DNA of 17,049 nucleotides from an uncultured Chlorobiaceae bacterium (GTDB taxonomy: Bacteria; Bacteroidota; Chlorobiia; Chlorobiales; Chlorobiaceae): contig CAIXCO010000378.1 of assembly GCA_903917955.1 (NCBI GenBank), forward strand, positions 1 through 17,049, written 5' to 3'. This document shows positions 7,324-15,700 of this stretch, one piece after another. How positions within the stretch are numbered: the stretch's first letter is position 1; each line of letters begins with the position of its first letter. A model generated the notes under the pieces. The model had not been told where the DNA came from. It made no database searches and saw only the letters and a list, made by a program, of their open reading frames with translations. A program made the position numbers and the translations under genes.

Positions 7324-7656
7324 TCACGAATATATATCGGCTCCGGAGTAATAACCGGCAAGCTTATCCTCAATATTTGCACGCGCTGTGAGTATGATAA
7401 TGCGCATATCAGTATTGTTTTTCAGATACTCGGTAAGCACCAGACCATTCTGATCGGGAAGGACGATCTCGACTATAGCAAACGCATACTGCCCTGTGGC
7501 AATATGTTGATAGAACTCCATTGCCGAACCGACTCCTGTAACGTCATATCCATGCAGCTTCAGGTATTTTATCAGGCTTTCACGAAAATCAGCATCATCT
7601 TCGACCATGATTATTCGATTCGGAGAGGTATTGAGTGGAGTGTTTGCTGGATTCAT
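7324..7656 (-). pseudogene. Truncated response-regulator receiver domain with Glu at the phosphorylation site
   Basis: 110-residue CheY-like receiver fragment. The acidic pair is in IIMVEDDADFRESL (about residues 15-28) and the conserved Thr is in IIILTAR. The place of the phosphoacceptor Asp, normally D-I-x-L-P, reads AIVEIVLPDQNG, so Glu replaces Asp. The frame stops at GADIYS, just where family members continue with a Y-L-x-K-P segment, so the conserved Lys, the last helix and any output domain are missing. Normal receivers need about 120 residues. It lies 99 bp downstream of the tolC-type gene on the same strand. I infer a decaying or non-phosphorylatable regulator that was once part of the RTX secretion locus. 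A short functional protein with a phosphomimetic Glu remains possible. Confidence 0.65.
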
Positions 7657-7688
7657 GTGAGTGACATATAAAAAACAGTTCCCTGATG

Positions 7689-7705
7689 TATATAGCGCGT
7701 ATATA
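7689..7705. promoter_or_regulatory. Inverted repeat TATATA-GCGCG-TATATA between tolC and the receiver fragment
   Basis: Two 6-base arms around a GCGCG spacer, in the 99-bp gap upstream of the receiver fragment on the (-) strand. It lies in an AT-rich stretch that may include a promoter. Alternating T-A tracts are self-complementary by nature, so the symmetry carries little weight, and no known operator is recognised. Confidence 0.2.
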
Positions 7706-7755
7706 TAAATAATTTTCCGATGTACACCTCTATTCGCTCTGATAAAATATTCTTC

Positions 7756-9210
7756 TCACGGTCTTTCTTGCAAAAGATCGGCACGTCCAAGGAGTCCGGA
7801 CTCGGCCAGCAATCTCAGACGCGCCGAGCGCCATTCGGCTACCGCACGAATACGCTCCTGCTCAGCATCGGCCAATGCCAACTGACTGTTGAGAACTTCG
7901 AGGATATCGGCAGCATGATAATCATACCGACGCAGGGAAGAGTGAAGGGCCTGTGTTGCTGCCAGCATAAGGAGTTCAGTGGCTTTGAGGGTTCCCAGCG
8001 ATGTCAGCGCATCTGCATGTGCCCTCACCACCTCGATCAGGGCCTGACTTGTTGCCGCCTGCAGTTGGGCCTCACTCTGTTCGGCCTGAGCCTGTGCGCC
8101 CCGAATCCTGTAGGTTCTCGCAAAGCCCTCAAATATCGGCAGGTTAAGCGTAACGCCAGCAGTTCTCACCAACTGGTTGGTTGACGATAACCCCTGGTTG
8201 GGGTAGCCGTTCCGGGACAAAGAGGCCGTTGCATCCAATGATGGCATTCCCTCCGACCGCGCTACGGTTATTTTGGCCTTATCGGCAGCCAACTTTGCGC
8301 GTGCAGCCCTGATAGCCGGATGATTCTCTTCTGCCTGACGCAACACGCTGTTGAGATCTTTCACATCATCCACCCGATAAAGCTCCAGCCTCTGCGGCAA
8401 GTGAATGGACGTACCCGGCGCCAATCCCATAACCTGCACCAGCAGACTCAGCGACTTGTTGAAGTCGCCCTGCGCACGCGCTTCGTTGAGTCGTGCCTTG
8501 CATAGAGCAGTCAACGCCTGCAGCGTATCGGATAAAGGCACCGCACCGCGATCCTCTCGTCGTTTGGTTGCGGCAAGAATACGCTCGGCTATTTCCACCA
8601 TCTTTTTCCTGGCAATACAACTTGATTGGGCCGTCATCGCATCAAAATAGGCCTGGATGACCCCCGTCATCGTCTTTTGCAGCGAGGCCTCATGCGCAGC
8701 AAGGGCCGCCACAAGCAGTTGTGACGCCACTTTATTGTTAGCGCTTCGACCCCCGAAATCAAGGAGTCTCCAGGTAAGGGTACCATAGAGCTGATTGCCT
8801 GTCTGAAAGGAATCGTACATGTCAGAGAGGAAGGAAGAGCTGCTCCGATTTGCCAGTCGGCTCACTGAAACGTTCATGGTCGGTAAATATGCGGCACGCG
8901 CTTCACCCAACACCCCTGACTGAACCTTGATTGCCGCCCAGGCTGAACGGATTTGTGGATTGTTGCTCAATGCAACATCAATGGCACTCCCGAGTTCAAG
9001 GGGTTGAGAGAGATCAGCAGAGGCCGGGCAGGCAATGAGACTCTCATCGGGGAGCATGGCTCCCGTATGCAGGCAATCGGGTTGCACACCCAGCGGGTCT
9101 TTCAGGATATCAGGAATACCGAGGGCGGATATCGGCAACGCAAACACCCATAGGAGGGTTGCCGAAACGCAGCACCCGTTCTTAGCGTTGATTGAAACTC
9201 TCATGTGCAT
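7756..9210 (-). CDS. TolC-family outer membrane factor of the type I secretion system
   Basis: 484-residue outer membrane efflux protein, the exit duct of a type I secretion system. Residues about 1-30 form a signal peptide (basic start, then hydrophobic ATLLWVFALPISALG). The mature part shows the two-fold repeat of long coiled-coil helices. The first half starts LELGSAIDVALSNNPQIRSAWAAI and has GEARAAYLPTMNVSVS. The second starts SVLRQAEENHPAIRAARAKL with ARSEGMPSLDATASLS. These are the usual OEP repeat signatures. The start at 9210 overlaps the end of the adaptor gene by 29 bases in another frame, which suggests translational coupling; Met3 (9204) is an equally possible start. No strong SD is seen. 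As third exporter gene it completes an ABC/adaptor/outer-membrane set with the two genes before it. Confidence 0.92.
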   Translation of the reverse strand: MHMRVSINAKNGCCVSATLLWVFALPISALGIPDILKDPLGVQPDCLHTGAMLPDESLIACPASADLSQPLELGSAIDVALSNNPQIRSAWAAIKVQSGVLGEARAAYLPTMNVSVSRLANRSSSSFLSDMYDSFQTGNQLYGTLTWRLLDFGGRSANNKVASQLLVAALAAHEASLQKTMTGVIQAYFDAMTAQSSCIARKKMVEIAERILAATKRREDRGAVPLSDTLQALTALCKARLNEARAQGDFNKSLSLLVQVMGLAPGTSIHLPQRLELYRVDDVKDLNSVLRQAEENHPAIRAARAKLAADKAKITVARSEGMPSLDATASLSRNGYPNQGLSSTNQLVRTAGVTLNLPIFEGFARTYRIRGAQAQAEQSEAQLQAATSQALIEVVRAHADALTSLGTLKATELLMLAATQALHSSLRRYDYHAADILEVLNSQLALADAEQERIRAVAEWRSARLRLLAESGLLGRADLLQERP

Positions 9211-10585
9211 GTTGCATCAATGGGGAAAGGAAATACTCGATAATGCGTCGACTGCCGGTCTTGATCTCGATCGATACGCTCATACCAGGCGTCAGCGCCA
9301 CCTTGCGGCCATCAATGGTCATGGCGGAGTGATCCAAAACCACTTTGATGGCATACACCGGCCCTTTGGGCAAATCCTTTTTCGTCTCATCCTGATGAGC
9401 CTGCACAGAGGCCCCGCTGCTGGCTTGGGTATTCGACTCTATCGCATCACGGGATACATGGGATACTTGACCGGACACCATCCCGTACTTGGTGTAATCG
9501 AAGGTTTCGATCTTGACCTGGGCATGCTGACCTTCCGTAACAAACCCGACATCCCTGTTTTCAATGAACGCCTCAACTTCGACCTGATGCTGGCGGGGAA
9601 CAATCACCATGATCGGCTGAGCCGACTGCACCACACCTCCTACCGTATGAACCATCAACTGCTGCACCGTGCCAGCCACAGGGGCCTTCAGGCGCAACAG
9701 GTCACTATGCGCGGCAGCTCGTTCGGCATCCTGCCCGGATGACTGCGCCACTCTCACTCCCTCACTCAGTGCCTCCTCTGCATTTTTACGCGTCTCGGCA
9801 AGATGCGCGCGACGCTGATTGGCGGCGTCCGCAAGATTGCCTTCCAATTCAATCTGCTCCTGCTCCTTTTCCTGCCAGGCATGGAGCGATACATCATGGT
9901 CTCGCGCCAGAACCCTGTAATCGTTCGCCTGTTGGGTAATGAGAGGCAACTGACGTTGATATCGTACGATCTGGCCATCCAAACGAGTCAGCTTCGCTTC
10001 AAAGTCCTGCCACTGACTTTCCAGATAACGCCTGCCGTCCGCAACACGTTCTGCCGATAACCCTTCCACACCAACCATCGGCACGAACCGTTTGGCATCA
10101 ATGGAGACCAAGAGTGCCCGGGAACGCGCTACCTGCAACAGCGCAGTTTCCCGATCACCAGTAGCCTTGTCCCGTTCCCGATCACTCATACGGGTATCAA
10201 GCTCGACAAGCAAAGCGCCAGCAGCAACCGACTGCCCCTCTTCAACAAACAGCCCGTTCACGCGAGCCGTCTCAACAGAGGCAATGGTTTTGCTGCGTTC
10301 AGAGGGAATGATCTTGCCCGTCGCATTCACAATAATATCCATCTTGCCCAAAACCGACCACAGCAGCAACGCCAACAGTAAAGCCAGCAGAATACGAGCT
10401 ACCCAGCGTCCGACTGGCGAAACCGGCGCCATCTGCAATGCCAGCGCTGAGGGTAAAAATTCCGATTCATGCGCTTTCAAATCAGGTGGTGTTACCTCAT
10501 GCCGCTGTGCCCAGAAATAAGCAACATGTTGCTGGTAGCGTCCAATCAGTTCCCGCAAGGCCAGCAGGCGCAACCTGAAATTCAT
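9182..10585 (-). CDS. HlyD-family membrane fusion protein (type I secretion adaptor)
   Basis: 467-residue periplasmic adaptor that links the inner-membrane ABC exporter to the TolC channel. A cytoplasmic N-terminal tail of about 60 residues precedes one transmembrane segment (about 61-80, WVARILLALLLALLLWSVLG). The beta-strand region VNATGKIIPSERSKTI and the half-lipoyl motif VNGLFVEEGQSVAAGALLVELD (109-130) follow. A long alpha-helical hairpin rich in Arg, Glu and Gln runs from about 134 to 290. The second lipoyl half (LKAPVAGTVQQLMVHTVGG) and the beta-barrel, ending in MSVSIEIKTGSRRIIEYFLSP, are typical of type I secretion HlyD proteins. Its ATG overlaps the HlyB stop by four bases (ATGA) and is preceded by GAGGAGG (10590-10596), so the two are translationally coupled. 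Confidence 0.94.
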   Translation of the reverse strand: MNFRLRLLALRELIGRYQQHVAYFWAQRHEVTPPDLKAHESEFLPSALALQMAPVSPVGRWVARILLALLLALLLWSVLGKMDIIVNATGKIIPSERSKTIASVETARVNGLFVEEGQSVAAGALLVELDTRMSDRERDKATGDRETALLQVARSRALLVSIDAKRFVPMVGVEGLSAERVADGRRYLESQWQDFEAKLTRLDGQIVRYQRQLPLITQQANDYRVLARDHDVSLHAWQEKEQEQIELEGNLADAANQRRAHLAETRKNAEEALSEGVRVAQSSGQDAERAAAHSDLLRLKAPVAGTVQQLMVHTVGGVVQSAQPIMVIVPRQHQVEVEAFIENRDVGFVTEGQHAQVKIETFDYTKYGMVSGQVSHVSRDAIESNTQASSGASVQAHQDETKKDLPKGPVYAIKVVLDHSAMTIDGRKVALTPGMSVSIEIKTGSRRIIEYFLSPLMQHAHESFNQR

Positions 10586-12759
10586 ACTGCCTCCTCAGAC
10601 GATTGCATACCCTGCTGTAGCTTGTAAAGATGGGCATAGATCCCCTCCTTTACACGCAGCAATTCCGCATGGGTGCCCACCTCGGCAATCTGACCCCGTT
10701 CAATCACGATAATTCGGTGCGCATCACGCACGGCTGAAAGACGGTGGGCAATGATTAATACCGTCCGTCCCATGCAAATACGGCGCATATTGTCCTGAAT
10801 GATCTTCTCGGACTCGTAATCAAGGGCACTGGTTGCCTCATCAAAAATCAAGACCCTCGGATTTGTGATCAGTGCCCGAGCAATGGCGATCCGCTGCCGC
10901 TGTCCCCCGGAAAGCCCGGTGCCATGTTCACCGACAACCGTGTCGTACCCTTCGGGCAGTTCACAGATAAACTCATGTGCGCCCGCCAGTTTGGCAAGCT
11001 CAATCACCATTTCCAGCGACAACGTCGGATTGGCCAGTGCAATGTTGGCCCGGATCGAGCGGTTGAACAGCGTATTCTCCTGTAACACCACTCCGATCTG
11101 CTGGCGCAATGAGACCGCGTCCACCACTGCCAGATCGTGACCATCGACGAGGACACGGCCACGATCAGGAAGATAGAGCCGTTGAACCAGCCGTGTGAGG
11201 GTGCTTTTGCCCGAACCGGATCTCCCCACAATACCGATCACTTCACCCGGCGCAATCTTCAGGTTAACCTGCCGTATAACGTCTGCCGTATCCGGGCGAT
11301 AACGAAACGACACCTGATCAAATTCGATCGCTCCTGCGATTTTTGGTAACCGTGTTCTTTGGGAGGCAACTTCTGTTGGAGCATTCAGGATATCGCCCAG
11401 ACGACTCATGGAGATACCGACTTGCTGAAAATCATTCCAGAGTTGAGCCAGACGCAGAATCGGACTCGACACCTGCCCGGCCAGCATGTTGAAGGCAATC
11501 AGGGCTCCAACCGTCAACTCATTATCCAAAACCAGTCCGGCACCCCGCCAGAGAATAGCGGCAGTGACCAATTTGCTGACGAGCATGACACCACCATTGG
11601 CAATCGTCGCCACATTGGTTACCGACAGTCCAGCCGTAACATAGCCCGCCAGTTGCTGATCCCAGTTGTGCGTCCAGCGTGGCTCAACCGCCATCGCCTT
11701 GACCGTATCGACTCCGCTTATGGTTTCGACAAGGAAAGAGTGGTTCTCTGCAGAACGATTGAATTTCTCGTCAAGACGTTTTCGAATCATTGGCGTAAAC
11801 ACAACCGATAAGACGACATAAACGGGTATCGAACCAATTACGATAAGCGTAAGAACCGTACTGTACCAGAACATCACCGCAAGAAACACAAACGAAAAGG
11901 CGATATCGAGCACCACCGTCAGGGCATTACCCGTCAGAAATGAGCGGATATTCTCCAGTTCGCGAATACGGGCAACAGAATCACCGACCCGACGACTCTG
12001 GAAGTACGCGAGCGGCAGACCGAGCAGGTGACGAAAGAGACGGGCGCCCAGTTCAACATCAATCTTGCTGCTCGTATGCGCAAAGACCCAGGTGCGTATG
12101 CCGGTCAATGCCGCTTCGAACAAGGTCGCTGTAACCAGACCGATCGCGATGACATTGAGGGTTTTCATGGCGTGATTTACGAGCACCTTATCCATCACTA
12201 CCTGAAAAAAAAGAGGGGTCACCAGACCAATAAATTGGAGACAGAGTGAAATCAGCACTATTTCACCAAGTAATCGGCGATATTTGATAATTACCGGGAT
12301 AAACCAGGTAAAGTCGAATCGGGACAGCACTCCGCTAAAACTCGCTTTGCTCATGAAGAACATCAATTCACCGGTACTCTGTGCGATAAAATCCTCCACG
12401 GAGATGATCTCCGGAGGCTTCCCTGCGTGCTGCACCAGCAATCGTGACGCTTCCACCTGAACGCTGTCGCCCTGCACCCTTTCAAATCTGGCCACGATAA
12501 AAAAACGACCATCCGAATGCCGGGCGATGGCTGGCAACGGCGCCTTGTCAAGACGAAGCGGATCCTGCCGTACAAGCCTTGACGTCATACCAAGTTCCTT
12601 GGCCGCAAGCAACAGTGCCGAGTTACCGAATATCGGTTCCCCCGTAGCTTTATCCTGTTCAAGTTCAGCCGACAGGTGATGTTTGAGGGTCATCTCATCT
12701 ACCGCAACCTGATGAAAGGCCCCAATGACCTGCAGGCAGAAAAATCCTGAGTCCATCAT
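10582..12759 (-). CDS. HlyB-type ABC exporter with degenerate C39-like domain
   Basis: 725-residue type I secretion permease/ATPase. An N-terminal C39-like domain (about 1-125) precedes a six-helix transmembrane domain (about 160-435) and a nucleotide-binding domain (about 478-715). Walker A is GRSGSGKST (512-520), the signature LSGGQ is at 616-620, Walker B is VLIFDEATSALD (from 636, with Glu641), and the H-loop His is His672. The C39 domain begins MMDSGFFCLQVI. Aligned to the peptidase motif D-C-G-x-x-C-L, the catalytic Cys is Ser4. The usual His before F-V-V reads Arg85 (DGRFFIVA). It should therefore bind but not cut the substrate, as in HlyB of haemolysin export. The ATP site is complete. 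The gene starts 40 bp after the RTX stop, without an obvious SD, and its predicted substrate is that RTX protein. Confidence 0.95.
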   Translation of the reverse strand: MMDSGFFCLQVIGAFHQVAVDEMTLKHHLSAELEQDKATGEPIFGNSALLLAAKELGMTSRLVRQDPLRLDKAPLPAIARHSDGRFFIVARFERVQGDSVQVEASRLLVQHAGKPPEIISVEDFIAQSTGELMFFMSKASFSGVLSRFDFTWFIPVIIKYRRLLGEIVLISLCLQFIGLVTPLFFQVVMDKVLVNHAMKTLNVIAIGLVTATLFEAALTGIRTWVFAHTSSKIDVELGARLFRHLLGLPLAYFQSRRVGDSVARIRELENIRSFLTGNALTVVLDIAFSFVFLAVMFWYSTVLTLIVIGSIPVYVVLSVVFTPMIRKRLDEKFNRSAENHSFLVETISGVDTVKAMAVEPRWTHNWDQQLAGYVTAGLSVTNVATIANGGVMLVSKLVTAAILWRGAGLVLDNELTVGALIAFNMLAGQVSSPILRLAQLWNDFQQVGISMSRLGDILNAPTEVASQRTRLPKIAGAIEFDQVSFRYRPDTADVIRQVNLKIAPGEVIGIVGRSGSGKSTLTRLVQRLYLPDRGRVLVDGHDLAVVDAVSLRQQIGVVLQENTLFNRSIRANIALANPTLSLEMVIELAKLAGAHEFICELPEGYDTVVGEHGTGLSGGQRQRIAIARALITNPRVLIFDEATSALDYESEKIIQDNMRRICMGRTVLIIAHRLSAVRDAHRIIVIERGQIAEVGTHAELLRVKEGIYAHLYKLQQGMQSSEEAV

Positions 12760-12799
12760 GATAACACACTATTTGGCGATAATTGCCACCCATTCCAGC

Positions 12800-15700
12800 T
12801 TAAACCCAACTGGCAGCCAACACCGGGGCAAGCTGCGACTGCATGGCCTGTGGCAATACCATCTGACCAGCCGCCGGAGCACTCATGATTGACATTGCCT
12901 GAACCAGCACATTAATATTGGCATCAGTCACAACCTTGCCATCCCCTGCACGAATTTGCTCAATATGATTGGCCGATCCCGAATACCAGTCACGTATGGC
13001 TACGCTGTCCGTTCCACCGATGATGCTGATGACAAGATCATTGCCAACATGACGCAACCAGAGCTGGTCGTATGTGACATCAATGGCAAGCGCAAGAACA
13101 TCACGATTACCTGCCGTAGCATCCTTTTCGACGATCACGTCCTGGCCACCACCCCGCGCAAAGTGATAGAGATCATCGCCCAAACCACCCTGTAGCGTGT
13201 CGTTTCCGACTCCGCCATTAAGCGTATCGTTGCCATCCGCCCCCTGCAGGAGATCGTTACCAGCAAGCCCCGAAAGCATATTATTACCCCGGTTCCCCAC
13301 TACCGTGTTGTTCAGCTCGTTGCCTGTGCCATTGATATCCTCCTGCCAGAACTTGACCGGTGCAATGGTATATATGGCATAAGCGCCCGTAACATTCACG
13401 GCATTCCGGAACGTCGCGACATCAACAAACCGCGTCATATCACTGACCATACCCCGACCCGAATCAGCGATATAAAATCCCATGAGCATGCCATCCGTCT
13501 CGCGATACACCGCTCCCGTCAGGGTGATGGCATGGTTGGCGCTGCCGTTGCCATTGTAAGCTGAATCACCCCATAACTTTCCGGCATTCACCCCAAGTAT
13601 GACGCCACGACCGCTGCGCACCAGACTGGCAATCCCCGATTCATTATACCCCATCACCACATCATTTCGAATGCCATAATTATCCAGAATCGCACGTTGC
13701 TGAGTGACGTTCGACCCACCAAGCCGCCAGGCAGGCAGACTCGGGTTGTTCAACGCCCAGTTATTCTGAATTGCCAGATTGATGATTTGACTCTCACTCG
13801 TCGGGCGGCCTGTCTGGGTAATCAGATTGGCAATAGAGGTGAGCGCGCAAGTTCCCAGATAGTTCTGAACAGCATCACCCTGCATGTAGTCAAGTTCATG
13901 ACGCTTAGGATAGCCATACACCAGAACGCTCTGCCCGTTGACAAGGCCACTTTCCGGTTTCGCAAAATCGAGCAGCAGCAGATTTTCCATATTACTCCCA
14001 AGCTGATAACTGATGCTGCTTTGCACAGTATCGGTGCCTTCGCCAGCAAGTTCCGTCACCACATCGCCAACATTATCCACGTAATAGACATCGTTACCCT
14101 GCCCGCCGATCATGGTATCGGCACCAGTCACGCCATCGAGAATGTTGTCTGAACTGTTGCCGATGAGCAGATTGTCAATCGCATTGCCTGTACAGTTAAT
14201 AGCAGCACCCTCAACCAGCCGCAGCTCTTCAATATTGGCATTCAACAAATAGTTCGTGTTCGTGATCACCGTGTCGTAGCCTTCCCCTGCGACTTCATAT
14301 ATGGTGTCGTTGACACTGTTGACGATATAGGTGTCGTTGCCCTTGCCGCCAACCATAACGTCCGAACCCGCTCCCCCGTCCAGGTAGTCATTACCAACAC
14401 CGCCAATGAGTATATCGTGGCCGGATCCTCCGTAGAGATAGTCGTCGTCCGTTTCGCCAGCACTGAGCGTTTGCCGAGTTTCATTGCTGGCAGTAAAGCC
14501 CATCAGGACATCATCGCCCGCACCGCCATACAGGGTGTCATCCCCAACCTGTCCAAAGAGATTGTCGTTGCCTCCGTCACCATACAGGAAGTCATTACCG
14601 ATGCCTCCCTGAAGCTCATCGCGGCCATCGCCACCATAAAGCAGATCGGCCCCAAGGCCGCCAATCAGGATGTCGTTTCCCGCCCCGCCATACAAGCTGT
14701 CATCATCTGTTTCGCTGGCACTGAGCGTCTGGCGGGCTTCGTTGGTGCCGGTAAATCCCATCAACAGATCGTTACCGTCACCGCCCCAAAGGCTGTCGTT
14801 GCCCACCTGACCAAACAACTTGTCGTCGCCAGCCCCGCCAACAAGCTGGTCGTTGCCTTCGTTACCCTGCAACTCATCAGCGCCATCGCCGCCAAAAAGA
14901 ATATCGTTTCCCTGGTCTCCGAGCAGGATGTCGTTACCCGTACCGCCATCAAGGAAGTCATTGCCCAAACCACCATAGATGTTGTCGTTACCTCCTTCCC
15001 CATACAGGATGTCGTCGTCCGTTTCGCCAGCACTGAGCGTCTGCTTGACTTCGTTATTGCCGGTAAATCCCATCAACAGATCGTTGCCGTCACCGCCCCA
15101 GAGACTGTCATTACCGACCTGACCAAACAACTTATCGTTGCCAGCCCCGCCGACAAGCTGGTCGTTGCCTTCGTTACCCTGCAACTCATCAGCGCCATCG
15201 CCACCAAAGAGGATATCGTTTCCTTGCCCACCCATCAGCAGGTCGTTTTCTGTGCCACCATCCAAAGAATCGTTGCCCAGACCACCATAGAGACTGTCAG
15301 ATCCAGCACCGCCGTAAAGATAATCATTGTCCGTTTCGCCAGCACTGAGCGTCTGCTTGGCTTCGTTGGTACCAGTAAAACCCATCAAGAGATCGTTACC
15401 ATCTCCACCATTGAGCGTGTCGTTACCGACCTGCCCAAACAGTTTATCGTCTCCTGAGCCGCCATCCAGAAAATCGTTACCTTCATTACCCTGCAGTTCA
15501 TCATATCCTTCCTCACCATAGAGCTTGTCGTTACCGGCATAGCCATAGAGGGTATCGTTACCCATGCCGCCCCAGATAGTATCATTACCGGTTGAGCCCC
15601 CGACCCTGTCGTTGCCGCCACCCGCCAGAAAGGTTGTAAGCACAGTCGGGAACCACGACGCATAAGCGCTGTAGTATCCCGAGTCAAAACTATCGTTGCC

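Noticed and set aside
9035..9742. 235-codon + strand frame across the tolC/hlyD junction
   Set aside because: Shadow of two strongly supported overlapping genes on the - strand; His/Arg-rich translation without motifs.
12774..12788. Small stem-loop TGGC...GCCA in the RTX-hlyB gap as a terminator or attenuator
   Set aside because: Only four base pairs and no U-tract; too weak to call.
14417..15457. 346-codon open frame on the + strand opposite the RTX array
   Set aside because: It is the antisense of the repetitive RTX coding DNA, whose biased codons keep stops away. Its translation is a low-complexity Ile/Val/Ala repeat with no domain, and the - strand frame has clear RTX motifs.
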